Below, in pieces: positions 53,791 through 63,336 of a stretch of DNA of 64,000 bases. Position numbers and translations under genes: made by a program. The stretch is from Aquitalea aquatilis (GTDB taxonomy: Bacteria > Pseudomonadota > Gammaproteobacteria > Burkholderiales > Chromobacteriaceae), in assembly GCF_005155025.1 (NCBI RefSeq), contig NZ_CP039731.1:2604001-2668000 (forward strand), given 5' to 3'. Positions within the stretch are counted from its first letter, which is position 1, and every line of letters begins with the position of its first letter. The notes beneath the pieces are model-generated. The model did no database searches. It was not told the DNA's origin and was given only the letters and a program-made list of their open reading frames with translations.

Positions 53791-54210
53791 CTTTTCCCCT
53801 TTCAAACCTGTCATTTTTCTGCTGCCTGAGTGCTGCAAGCTGCCTATCCCTGATGGGAGCGGCGCTGCCGGCTCATGCTGGCGGCTGTGCTTCTACTCTA
53901 TAGCATGTAAGTGCCGGCACTGATTTTATATTTGAATGTCATCAAAATGTTGCGGTAGCGCAAGGCGGAATGTTATGTGGGGTTTTCTTCTGCCTGGTGT
54001 GCTGTGAAGTCGGCACTTTCTGCTGCCCGTGTAGGGGCTGTTTTTAAATTAAATCATTTTTATTTGATGGGATTTGTAATGAGAAGGCGAGCGCAGGCTA
54101 GGTATTGGCTGAGGCCAATCGGGAAATCAGCCGATGCTGGCTAAAAGTCTTCTATAACTCTCTTAACAGCATTTTTCTGTTTGTCATATTTAATAAGAAA
54201 ACGAGTTGAC
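53791..54210. other. Intergenic region between divergent chemoreceptors
   Basis: AT-rich with no supported gene. It should hold both promoters, but I find no convincing sigma-28 or sigma-54 match. Confidence 0.45.
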
Positions 54211-56400
54211 ATGACAAAAACGCGCTTGTCGCCCTGGAGAGTATTTCTTTACATCCGCCTGTTCTGGCTGCTGCTGCTGTTTGCCGTGCTGTTTGTCGCC
54301 AGTCAGTGGTGGCTACGGCATCTGTATGCCGAACGGCTGACAGAGGCCCGCCAGCAGGTGATCCAGCAGGAAGCCATGCCGCAGCTGGAACGCAAGCGCC
54401 GGCAATTGCAGGACATGTTCAACACCATGTACGAAAACAGCCGCACCATCAGCCTGCTGCCGAGTGTGCGGCAGATCCATGGCGGCAACCGGGCAGACGA
54501 AAAGGAAGATGTGGTGGCCGGCCACCGCTTTACTGCGGATGCCTTCAATACGGTCCAGCAGATTTTCAACAATATGGTCAGCCGCACCCGCGTCTCCGAG
54601 GTGTATGCGGTGATGGACGGGCTGGATTACAAAAAAGGCCAGGTGCCGTTTTTCATGTTTGACACCGTGCGGCTGGAGCCAGAGGCCGGCAAGAAAGAAG
54701 AAGACGAAGCCAAGAGCAAGGATCCGGACCAGCCAGAACAACTGGAAGACGAGGAGTACAGCTATTTCCCGCGCCAGCTGGCCGAACTGAAAGCCGCCTA
54801 TCCACGCTTCAATTTCAAGGTGCTGGATGATATTCCGGCGGCCACCTCGCCGCTGATGCGCACCTGCGACAATACCCAGTACTACTCCAAAGCACAGTGC
54901 AATGTGTACGACGCCTCCGGCTTTCTGTATTCGGTGCCGGTGTACAACAACGAGCATGCGTTCATCGGGGTCATTTCCGCCATTGTCCGTGGCAATGTCT
55001 TCGAGGCGGCGCTGCTGGACCTGCCCTATCTGGTCCTGACCGGCAAAGACCGCGAAGAAGCCGCCAAGACCGGGCTGAAAATGCCGGCCGAGGCCGCCGG
55101 TTTCGCGCTGGTGAATGCCGAGCGCGGCATCCGCATCTTCGACCGGCGCAACACCGTGCTGCCGGATCTGCTGGCTGGCAAGAGCAATGCCGAGGCCCAG
55201 GGTGGAGCCATGCTCAGCCTGCCCTTGCAGATACACAGCGACAAGGCCTGGCTGGTGTACTACCACCTGACGCCGGCGCAGCTGGCGCAAAAGCTGGCAC
55301 CGCTGCAAGCCAGTCAGCGCAATACCATGCTGAGTGTGGCGCTGGTCATGGGCTTGCTGTTGTTGTTCGGCCTGTTCGTGGTGTACCGGCAATACCTGAC
55401 CTTCAAGCAGATTTACGATTTGCGGCGCATTGAAAAAACCATGATTGCGGTGGCTGACCATTTCGACCTGACCTGCCGGGTGGAGGGCTTGTGCAGCAAA
55501 CAGGCCGCCCGGGCGGGCATGGCGCTGAACAATCTGCTGCAAGCCTTGCAGGACAGCATGCTGGAAGTGGAGCAGCGCCTGCAGCAGGTGGTGATGGCCA
55601 ATCGCAATATGGGTAGCGCCTCGCAGCATCTGACTGCGGTGGCCGAGGCGGGTGAGCGCGCTTCGCAGCATATCGACCAGGAATTGCAGCAGCTCAATGG
55701 CGGCATGCTCGACATCCTGCAAAAAACCGGACAAGCCGCCGCGCTGTGTAGCGAATCCGCCGTGCAGGCCAGACAGAACAACGCGGCCATCCAGACTGCG
55801 TTGGGGGATATCCGTTCGGTGGCTGCCGCCGTCGGCCAGACGGCAACATGCCTGCATCAGTTGCAGGATTCGAGTTCCGCCATTACCAAGATTGTCGGGG
55901 TGATCGAGTCGCTGGCGGATCAGACCAACCTGCTGGCGCTGAATGCTGCCATCGAAGCCGCGCGCGCCGGCGAGTCTGGCCGTGGCTTTGCCGTGGTGGC
56001 GGACGAGGTACGCAAGCTGGCCGACTCCACCAGTCGTTCTACCGGCGAAATCGACACCATTGTCAAATCCATCGGCAGCCAGGTGCAGGTGGCGGTGCGC
56101 GACATGCAGGCAGTCGAGGCCAGTGTCAGTACCAGCGTGGACAATATCAGCCAGGCTGGCGATGCGGTGAAGAGCATCAGCCTGCAGTCTGATCAGGTAG
56201 TGCAACTGGTGGGCAGTGTCAGCCAGAAAGTGGCGGTGCAGCAGCAAAGCTGTGCCGAGGTGGCCAATGATGTCAGCGGCATTGCCGGCAATGCCTCGGA
56301 AACCCGTAGCGAGGTGGATGCGACCAATCAGGCGCTGAGCGCACTGGACAGCCAGGTCGAACATATTCACGCCATCGTGGCACGCTTCCGTTTGAGCTAA
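54211..56400 (+). CDS. Methyl-accepting chemotaxis protein with large periplasmic domain
   Basis: This 729-residue receptor has a membrane helix at about 12-34, a periplasmic domain of about 340 residues, a second helix near 385-405 and the signalling hairpin ([40 protein letters not shown]). The sensor contains an unusual acidic run near 160-180 ([22 protein letters not shown]) and a later Cys pair ([12 protein letters not shown]). A TTG ten codons upstream is in frame, but the ATG at 54211 is chosen. Ligand unknown. Confidence 0.92.
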   Translation: MTKTRLSPWRVFLYIRLFWLLLLFAVLFVASQWWLRHLYAERLTEARQQVIQQEAMPQLERKRRQLQDMFNTMYENSRTISLLPSVRQIHGGNRADEKEDVVAGHRFTADAFNTVQQIFNNMVSRTRVSEVYAVMDGLDYKKGQVPFFMFDTVRLEPEAGKKEEDEAKSKDPDQPEQLEDEEYSYFPRQLAELKAAYPRFNFKVLDDIPAATSPLMRTCDNTQYYSKAQCNVYDASGFLYSVPVYNNEHAFIGVISAIVRGNVFEAALLDLPYLVLTGKDREEAAKTGLKMPAEAAGFALVNAERGIRIFDRRNTVLPDLLAGKSNAEAQGGAMLSLPLQIHSDKAWLVYYHLTPAQLAQKLAPLQASQRNTMLSVALVMGLLLLFGLFVVYRQYLTFKQIYDLRRIEKTMIAVADHFDLTCRVEGLCSKQAARAGMALNNLLQALQDSMLEVEQRLQQVVMANRNMGSASQHLTAVAEAGERASQHIDQELQQLNGGMLDILQKTGQAAALCSESAVQARQNNAAIQTALGDIRSVAAAVGQTATCLHQLQDSSSAITKIVGVIESLADQTNLLALNAAIEAARAGESGRGFAVVADEVRKLADSTSRSTGEIDTIVKSIGSQVQVAVRDMQAVEASVSTSVDNISQAGDAVKSISLQSDQVVQLVGSVSQKVAVQQQSCAEVANDVSGIAGNASETRSEVDATNQALSALDSQVEHIHAIVARFRLS

Positions 56401-56601
56401 ACCGGCCACAGTTGTAGAAAATTAGCAGGGAAAATCAGGGTTTTAATGATTTTCTATCGAAAGATGGATTTTTTGATGAAAATATATAAATAATCAGCGG
56501 TTTTTTACACGATATTTCTGCTTGGCCAGCCCGCCCGTTGACAGCAAGGCTGTCGGGGCCGGGCCGGCCATCTCGAAGCAGCCCCTTCACCGCTCAAGGC
56601 A

Positions 56602-59600
56602 ATGGCTGGCATGGTCGCGTCTGTTCGTAATCGTTATATCCGCCTGGTCGTCGTGGCCTATGGCGTGCTGGCCATGCTGTGGATTCTGCTATCGGACAGC
56701 CTGCTCAGCCTGCTGGCCGATGCCGACACCATGCTGCAGCTCTCCACCTATAAAGGTGGCGTGTTTGTCCTGATGACCGCCGTCATGCTGTTCTTTTCCC
56801 TGCGTGCCGTGCCAGCGGCAGAGCCTTCACCGGCATCTGGTTTGCTGGAAAACTGGGCCGAGCGCATGGGCCATGGCCGTATTGCGCCCTGGCTGGGCTA
56901 CCTGTTTGCCCTGCTGCTGGCACTGGCGGTGCTGGGCTTGCGTTATCTCTTGCCCATCAGCGTGTATCAGCGGCCCATGCTCATCATGTTCATGTTGCCC
57001 ATCATCCTCAGCGCCTTGCTGGGCGGGCTGGGGCCAGGGTTGCTGGCTACCGCGCTGACGGTTGCCGGGGTCGACTGGCTGGCCACGCCGCATTTTCACA
57101 GCAGTGCCGCCGAACCGTTCACTACCTTGCAATGGGGTTTTCTCGCCTTGTGCGGCGGTGCCGTCAGCTTGTTCAGCGGCTTGCTGCGCCAGCTGGCCAA
57201 ACGCAATGAATCGCACCGCAATCTGCTGGAAGCCGTGGTGACGGGCACATCGGATGCGATTTTCGTCAAGGACCGGCAAGGGCGCTACCTGATGGTGAAT
57301 GCCGCTGCCGCGCGCATGGTGGGCCGCGAGGTGAGCGCCATTATCGGCGAGGATGACCATGCCTTGTTTGATGCGGCCTCTGCCGCCGAGCTGATGGCGC
57401 TGGACGATGCCATCATGCGTGACGGCAGCCTGCACACCCACGAAGAATTCCTGCGCTTGCAGGATGGTGCCGCGCTGGTGTTTCAGGTGAGCAAGGGGCC
57501 GATATTTGATGCCGAGGGTCAGGTTGTTGGCCTGTTCGGCATTGCACGTGACATCAGCCGCCACAAGCAGGCCGAACAGGAGTTGCAGGAGAGCGAGGCC
57601 GCCTTGCGTGCGGCGCAGCGCCTGGCGGGTATTGGCAACTGGAGCTGGGATCTGGCCAGTGATCAGCATGTCTGGTCCAGCGAGGTGTATCACCTGTATG
57701 GGCGCTCTCCGGCATTGCCACCGGCAGTCTACCCCGAAGTCTGCACCTATTTCACCGCCGAAAGCTGGGCCGTTTTGTCTGCCCTGGTGCAGCAGTGCCT
57801 GCAGGATGGCCAGCCCTACCAGTGTGATGCGGAAGTGCTGCGGCCCGATGGCGAACAGCGCTGGATCACCGTGCGGGGCGAAGCGGTGCATGACAGCGCT
57901 GGACGGATAGTGCGCTTGCAAGGCACGGTGCAGGATGTCAGCGAGCGCATGCGGCTGACCATGCAGATCCGCAGCAGCGAGCGCCGGCTGCAGCAGGTGG
58001 TGGAGGCCACCAGCGACGGTTTCTGGGATTGGGATCTGCGCAGTGGCCATATCTATCGCTCTGCCCGCTATTACGCACTCACCGGCTACCGGCCGGAAGA
58101 CGACACGCACGATATCGGCTTTTTCAAGCAACTGTTGCTGCCGGATGATCTGGGTGTGTGGCAGCAGGCTTTGCAGGCGCATTTGCGTGGTGAAACCGCT
58201 TTGATGGAATTTGATGTGCGGCTGATCACCCGCAGCGGTGAATTGCGCTGGGTGCGGGTGTGTGGGCGGGCGGTGGAGCGCAATGAAATCGGCGAAGTGC
58301 AGCGGCTGGTCGGCACGCTGTCCGACATCACCGAGCGGCGCCGGCTGGATGAGGATTTGCGCTTTGTGCTGAACGAGGCGGGTGATGCCATCTGGATTGC
58401 CGACGAGCAGGGCCAATACCTGTTTGCCAATCCTTCGGCCTGCCGCATGACCGGTCACGACCAGGCCCAGCTGCAACAGATGCATCTGGAAGACCTGCTG
58501 GCGCCGGCCAGCCTGCCCGTCTTGCCGGGGCATCTGCGTCAGCTGGAGCAGCAGCACTTCATTCGCAGTGAATGGACGCTGCAGCGGCTGGATGGCAGCG
58601 AGGTGCTGGCCGAGCTGACCACGGTGCACATGCAGGATGGCCGCTACATGGCCTTCGGCCGTGATCTGACCGAAAAGAAGCAGGCGGAACAGACGCTGCT
58701 GCAGCGCGAGCAACAGTTGGCGCGTGTGCTGGAAGGCTCCGATCAGGGGTACTGGGACTGGAATGTCCAGACCGACGATTTCCAGGTCAGCAAGCGCTGG
58801 AAGGAAATGCTGGGCTACCCGCCAGACAGCGGCGACATCACGCGCCAGGTCTGGCTGGGGCATATCCATCCGGAAGATTACCCCCAGGTGGAGGCGTCCT
58901 TGCAGCGCCATCTGGCAGGGCAGACCCCGGCTTATGAAATGGAAATGCGCTGCCGTAGCCTGGCCGGTGGCTGGCGCTGGATACTGTCGCGGGGACGGGT
59001 GGTGGAGCAGGATGGCCAGGGCCGGCCCTTGATGATGTCCGGCACGCATACCGACATCACCGAGCACAAGATTTACGCGTTGGCACAGAAAGAGGCTGCC
59101 ATCGTGTTCGACAGCAGCTACGAAGGCATCATGGTGGTCTCGCCGGCACGGCTGATGACCAAGGTCAATGCGGCGTTTACCCGCATCACCGGCTACAGCG
59201 AACAGGAAGCCATCGGCTGCTCGCCGGCCATGCTGTCTTCGGGCCAGCACGGGCCAGCTTTCTATCAGGAGCTGTGGTCCATGGTGCAGCAGCATGATTT
59301 CTGGCGTGGCGAAATCTGGAACCGGCGCAAGAATGGCGATCTGTATGCCGAGCTGCTGTCGATCTCGGTGGTTCGCGACCAGTTTGGCCAGATTCAGCAC
59401 TATATCGGTATTTTCTCCGACATTACCCAGTTGAAGGCGCACGAAGCCGAGCTGAATCGCATCGCCAATTTCGACCCGCTGACCGGCGTGCCCAATCGCC
59501 GCCTGCTGTCCGACCGGCTGGAGCAGGCCCTGATCCGCAGCCGGCGCAGCGGCAAGTCTTGTGCGGTGTGCTTTCTTGATCTGGATGGCTTCAAGGCCAT

Positions 59601-60789
59601 CAACGACCTGCACGGCCACGAAGCCGGCGACCAGTTGCTGATCGCGGTGACCGAGCGCTTGCAGTCGGTGCTGCGTGCCGACGACACGCTGGCGCGGCTG
59701 GGTGGTGACGAATTCGTCCTGCTGCTGTCGGGGCTTGAGGGCAGTGAGGAATGCATCCCGGTGCTCGACCGCGTGCTCAGTGCCGTGCGACAGGAAGTCA
59801 AGCTGGCGGCAGCTGCCATCTGTACCAGTGCCAGTGTGGGCGTCACCTTGTACCCGCTGGACGATGCCGATGCCGACACCTTGCTGCGACACGCCGATCA
59901 GGCCATGTATCAGGCCAAGACATCCGGCAAGAACCGCTACCAGCTATTCGACCCGGAAAGCGACCGCAAGGCCCAGCTGCACCGCCGCACACTGGAGTCG
60001 CTGGCACTGGCCTTGCAGCAGCAACAATTCCTGCTGTATTACCAGCCCAAGGTCGATCTGGGCAGCGGCTGCATCATCGGCGTGGAAGCGCTGATACGCT
60101 GGCAGCACCCCGAGCGCGGCGTGCTGGCCCCGGCAGCCTTCCTGCCCACCTTGCAGGGGAGCGAGCTGGAAACCGCATTTGGCCGCTGGGTGCTGGATGA
60201 GGGCGTGGCGCAAGCCGCCCGCTGGCAGGAGCAGGGCCTGGACATGGCCATCAGCATCAACGTTAGCGCCAATTACCTGTTGCATGCCGATTTTTACCAT
60301 CATCTGCAACAGGCGCTGCAGCGCTACCCGCAGCTCCAGCCCTCATTGCTGGAGCTGGAGGTACTGGAGTCGGCGGCACTGGCCGATATGGATCAGGCCC
60401 TGGCCGTGCTGCAGCAATGCCGTGCATTGGGCGTGCACTTCGCCCTGGACGACTTCGGTACCGGCTATTCTTCGCTCACCTATTTGCGCAAGCTGCCGCT
60501 GGATACGCTAAAGATCGATCAGAGCTTTGTCTCCAACATGCTGGACGATGCCGACGATCTGGGCATTGTCGCCAGTGTCATCCAGCTGGCAGAAGTATTT
60601 CAGCGGCAGGTGATCGCCGAAGGCGTGGAAACCATGGCGCATGGCGCGGTATTGCTGCAGATGGGCTGCCGTCTGGTGCAGGGTTATGGTATTGCCCGGC
60701 CCATGCCGGCAGCCGAACTGGAAGGGTGGTGCCGGCAGTGGCAACTGCAGGGACTGTGGCGACAACTGGGCGACGGGCCGGTCATCTGA
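56602..60789 (+). CDS. Six-PAS membrane GGDEF-EAL protein
   Basis: This 1395-residue protein has membrane segments in residues 15-60 and 95-190 (a DUF4118-like block), then six consecutive PAS domains (about 205-970). A GGDEF domain follows with an intact active site GGDEF at 1034-1038 and inhibitory R-x-x-D just before it, then an EAL domain with E1162-A-L and ALDDFGTGYSS. Both c-di-GMP synthesis and breakdown are possible. The next gene can start inside its stop codon. Confidence 0.95.
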   Translation: MAGMVASVRNRYIRLVVVAYGVLAMLWILLSDSLLSLLADADTMLQLSTYKGGVFVLMTAVMLFFSLRAVPAAEPSPASGLLENWAERMGHGRIAPWLGYLFALLLALAVLGLRYLLPISVYQRPMLIMFMLPIILSALLGGLGPGLLATALTVAGVDWLATPHFHSSAAEPFTTLQWGFLALCGGAVSLFSGLLRQLAKRNESHRNLLEAVVTGTSDAIFVKDRQGRYLMVNAAAARMVGREVSAIIGEDDHALFDAASAAELMALDDAIMRDGSLHTHEEFLRLQDGAALVFQVSKGPIFDAEGQVVGLFGIARDISRHKQAEQELQESEAALRAAQRLAGIGNWSWDLASDQHVWSSEVYHLYGRSPALPPAVYPEVCTYFTAESWAVLSALVQQCLQDGQPYQCDAEVLRPDGEQRWITVRGEAVHDSAGRIVRLQGTVQDVSERMRLTMQIRSSERRLQQVVEATSDGFWDWDLRSGHIYRSARYYALTGYRPEDDTHDIGFFKQLLLPDDLGVWQQALQAHLRGETALMEFDVRLITRSGELRWVRVCGRAVERNEIGEVQRLVGTLSDITERRRLDEDLRFVLNEAGDAIWIADEQGQYLFANPSACRMTGHDQAQLQQMHLEDLLAPASLPVLPGHLRQLEQQHFIRSEWTLQRLDGSEVLAELTTVHMQDGRYMAFGRDLTEKKQAEQTLLQREQQLARVLEGSDQGYWDWNVQTDDFQVSKRWKEMLGYPPDSGDITRQVWLGHIHPEDYPQVEASLQRHLAGQTPAYEMEMRCRSLAGGWRWILSRGRVVEQDGQGRPLMMSGTHTDITEHKIYALAQKEAAIVFDSSYEGIMVVSPARLMTKVNAAFTRITGYSEQEAIGCSPAMLSSGQHGPAFYQELWSMVQQHDFWRGEIWNRRKNGDLYAELLSISVVRDQFGQIQHYIGIFSDITQLKAHEAELNRIANFDPLTGVPNRRLLSDRLEQALIRSRRSGKSCAVCFLDLDGFKAINDLHGHEAGDQLLIAVTERLQSVLRADDTLARLGGDEFVLLLSGLEGSEECIPVLDRVLSAVRQEVKLAAAAICTSASVGVTLYPLDDADADTLLRHADQAMYQAKTSGKNRYQLFDPESDRKAQLHRRTLESLALALQQQQFLLYYQPKVDLGSGCIIGVEALIRWQHPERGVLAPAAFLPTLQGSELETAFGRWVLDEGVAQAARWQEQGLDMAISINVSANYLLHADFYHHLQQALQRYPQLQPSLLELEVLESAALADMDQALAVLQQCRALGVHFALDDFGTGYSSLTYLRKLPLDTLKIDQSFVSNMLDDADDLGIVASVIQLAEVFQRQVIAEGVETMAHGAVLLQMGCRLVQGYGIARPMPAAELEGWCRQWQLQGLWRQLGDGPVI

Positions 60790-60833
60790 TGATGGCGGCA
60801 ACTGGCGTAGAGCAGGGCAGGGCAGTTCAGGTG

Positions 60834-61601
60834 ATGACAAAACTGGGCAGTGTGTTGATAGCGTGGTGCTGGATGTGGTTGTGCATGCCGGCGCAGGCCT
60901 TGCCGGCCAATGGCGTGGTATTGCAGATCGGCTTTGGCAGCAACAAGCCACCTTATATCTTAGAGGCCGAGCGCCGTGGACTGGAGCTGGACATCGTGGT
61001 GGCGGCCGCGCGGCGTGCCGGCATGGAGGTACAGCCTTTCTTTGCGCCCATGGAGCGCTTGCAGAGCATGTTGCAGCAAGGCCGGCTGGATGGCATTGCC
61101 ACCACCAACCCCTACAGCGGGCTGCATGCCTATTTTTCCCAGCCCTATCTGGAATATCACAATGTGGTGGTTGCCCTGGCCCAACGCCAGCTGACGATTC
61201 ACAACATCAGCGACTTGCAGCGTTATTCCATCAGCAGCTTCCAGCGTGCGCGCCAGCTGCTTGGCCCGTCATTCGAAGCCATGGCCAGTACCAATACCCG
61301 TTACCGGGAAGAGGGCGATCAGAAAATCCGCAACCGGCTGCTGTATGCCGGCCGCGTCGATGTCATTGTGGGCGACTGGCGCATCATCAGTCATTTCACC
61401 CAAGAGATGAGCGCCGAACAGGGGCGGCTCCCGGCGGTAACCGTTTACCAGCTGTTTGCGCCCACTCCGTATCAGATGGCTTTTCGCTACCAGTGGCAGC
61501 GCGACAATTTTGACCGCGGCCTGGCCCTGCTGCGCCAGAGCGGAGCCTACCGCGAGATCGAAGCCCGTTATGATGAAGCGGCTGTTCATGCACAGCCCTG
61601 A
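60834..61601 (+). CDS. Periplasmic solute-binding protein (SBP_bac_3 type)
   Basis: This 255-residue protein has a signal peptide (MTKLGSVLIAWCWMWLCMPAQA) and the amino-acid-binding-protein pattern (LQIGFGSNKPPYILEAERRGLELDIVVAAARRAGMEVQ, MLQQGRLDGIATTNPY). No transporter genes adjoin it, so it is an orphan binding protein. An in-frame ATG at 60789 overlaps the preceding stop, suggesting translational coupling to the GGDEF-EAL gene; the ATG at 60834 gives the better signal peptide. Confidence 0.82.
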   Translation: MTKLGSVLIAWCWMWLCMPAQALPANGVVLQIGFGSNKPPYILEAERRGLELDIVVAAARRAGMEVQPFFAPMERLQSMLQQGRLDGIATTNPYSGLHAYFSQPYLEYHNVVVALAQRQLTIHNISDLQRYSISSFQRARQLLGPSFEAMASTNTRYREEGDQKIRNRLLYAGRVDVIVGDWRIISHFTQEMSAEQGRLPAVTVYQLFAPTPYQMAFRYQWQRDNFDRGLALLRQSGAYREIEARYDEAAVHAQP

Positions 61602-61691
61602 GTCCTGTGCAGGCAGGCGCGGATCGGACGCCGCTGCCGATTGCTGGCACAATGCCGGCTTTTCGCCGTATTGCTGTATCAAGGAGCCTGC

Positions 61692-62702
61692 ATGCCAGCC
61701 AAGCCGCATGCCCAGGCGCGGTCGCCAGGCCCCCGCCTGCACCCGCGCAACCGTCACCGGGGCCAGTATGATTTTTCCCGGCTGCTGATCGCCTGTCCCG
61801 CACTCAAAAACCATGTGCGGCCCAATGCTCATGGCTTGCCCAGCATCGACTTTGCCAATCCGCAAGCCGTCAAGCTGCTGAACCGCGCCTTGCTGGCCGA
61901 CTGGTACGGCATTCGCGACTGGGACATCCCGGCCGCCTATCTGTGTCCGCCCATACCGGGGCGTGCCGATTATGTGCACTGCCTGGCCGACCTGCTGGCG
62001 GAATGCCAGCAAGGCCGCCTGCCGCAAGGCGAGGAGATCCGGCTGCTGGACATCGGTGTGGGGGCCAATGCCATCTATCCCTTGCTCGCCCATGCCGAAT
62101 ATGGCTGGAGCTGCGTCGGCGCCGATATCGACAAGGTGGCGCTGGCCAATTGCCAGGCCATCCTGGCGGCCAATCCGCAATTCGCCGCGCATATCGAATT
62201 GCGCCACCAGCCGCACACCGATCAGATGTTCAGCCACATCATCGCCAGCGGCGAGCATTTCGATGTGACCATGTGCAATCCGCCCTTTCATGCCTCGCGG
62301 GCGGAAGCTGCCGCCGGCAGCCAGCGCAAATGGCGCAATCTGGGCAAGACCGGGCCTAATCAGGGCAAACAGCCGCTGCTGAACTTCGGCGGCCAGGAAA
62401 ACGAATTGTGCTATCCCGGTGGCGAACAGGCTTTTGTTGCCAGCATGATTAGCGAAAGTGTGCGCTTCGCCCGGCGTTGCTGCTGGTTCACCAGCCTGCT
62501 GTCCAGCGCCGATAGTCTGCCGGCCTTGCGCCACGTCTTGCGTGAGGCCGGCGTCAAGCAAAGCCGGGTGCTGGACATGGCACAGGGGCAGAAGCGCAGC
62601 CGGCTGCTGGCCTGGAGTTTCTGGGATGTCGCCGGACAGCAGGCCTGGGCGGCCCGTTACTGGACCGCGCAGGACAAAGCCCCGGCTGCCAGCCGGCGTT
62701 GA
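61692..62702 (+). CDS. rlmF: 23S rRNA (adenine-1618-N6)-methyltransferase
   Basis: This 336-residue RlmF has LHPRNRHRGQYDF, LLDIGVGANAIYPLL for AdoMet, the N6-adenine catalytic motif NPPF (MCNPPFHAS), and the NFGGQENELCYPGGEQAFV region specific to the family. It methylates A1618 of 23S rRNA. AAGGAG precedes the ATG at 61692. Confidence 0.95.
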   Translation: MPAKPHAQARSPGPRLHPRNRHRGQYDFSRLLIACPALKNHVRPNAHGLPSIDFANPQAVKLLNRALLADWYGIRDWDIPAAYLCPPIPGRADYVHCLADLLAECQQGRLPQGEEIRLLDIGVGANAIYPLLAHAEYGWSCVGADIDKVALANCQAILAANPQFAAHIELRHQPHTDQMFSHIIASGEHFDVTMCNPPFHASRAEAAAGSQRKWRNLGKTGPNQGKQPLLNFGGQENELCYPGGEQAFVASMISESVRFARRCCWFTSLLSSADSLPALRHVLREAGVKQSRVLDMAQGQKRSRLLAWSFWDVAGQQAWAARYWTAQDKAPAASRR

Positions 62703-62759
62703 TTGGTTTATGGTGAAAGCAGGTGGCAGCAATGCGGCCAGCACGGAGTAGCGCCAGAC

Positions 62760-63254
62760 ATGAAGCAACATTACGCAGTCTTGATGGTTTGCATGGGCAA
62801 TATCTGCCGTTCGCCCACGGCCGAAGGAGTGTTGCGCGCCCATTTGCAGCAGGCTGGCCTGGCCGGGCAGGTGACTGTGGATTCGGCCGGCACCCATGCC
62901 TACCATCTTGGAGAAGCACCCGACCCGCGCAGCTGCAAGGCGGCCTTGCGCCGCGGCTATGATCTGTCGGCACAGCGTGCCCGGCAGGTGAGTGCGGCCG
63001 ATTTTCAGCGTTTCGACCTGATTCTGGCGGCCGATCGGGCCAATATGACCGCCTTGCGCGCACAGTGCCCGCCAGACAGCCTGGCCCGGCTCGACTTCAT
63101 CCTGGCTCCGCTGGATCATGTGCCGGCACTGGAGGTCCCCGATCCCTACTATGGCGGCCCCGGCGGTTTTGACCGGGTACTGGACCTGATCGAACAGGCG
63201 AGTGCGCTCTGGGTCGACCGGCTGCGGCAAACGCTGCGCGCGGCGGCCGACTGA
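62760..63254 (+). CDS. Low-molecular-weight protein-tyrosine phosphatase
   Basis: This 164-residue phosphatase has the active-site loop C11-M-G-N-I-C-R17-S and the acid D in VPDPYYGG. It may be a housekeeping or exopolysaccharide-linked phosphatase; no kinase gene is adjacent. The ATG at 62760 aligns with the family start, so a longer frame from 62703 is rejected. Confidence 0.92.
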   Translation: MKQHYAVLMVCMGNICRSPTAEGVLRAHLQQAGLAGQVTVDSAGTHAYHLGEAPDPRSCKAALRRGYDLSAQRARQVSAADFQRFDLILAADRANMTALRAQCPPDSLARLDFILAPLDHVPALEVPDPYYGGPGGFDRVLDLIEQASALWVDRLRQTLRAAAD

Positions 63255-63336
63255 TTATCTTGGCATAAGACGGGTGGGGCTTTAAGCTAGGCACCTGTAT
63301 AAAGCTGGCATGGCCGGCATGTTTGCAAGGAAATAA

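Noticed and set aside
56827-59892. 1021-residue antisense frame over the GGDEF-EAL gene
   Set aside because: No motif, no ribosome binding site, mirrors the PAS-coding region.
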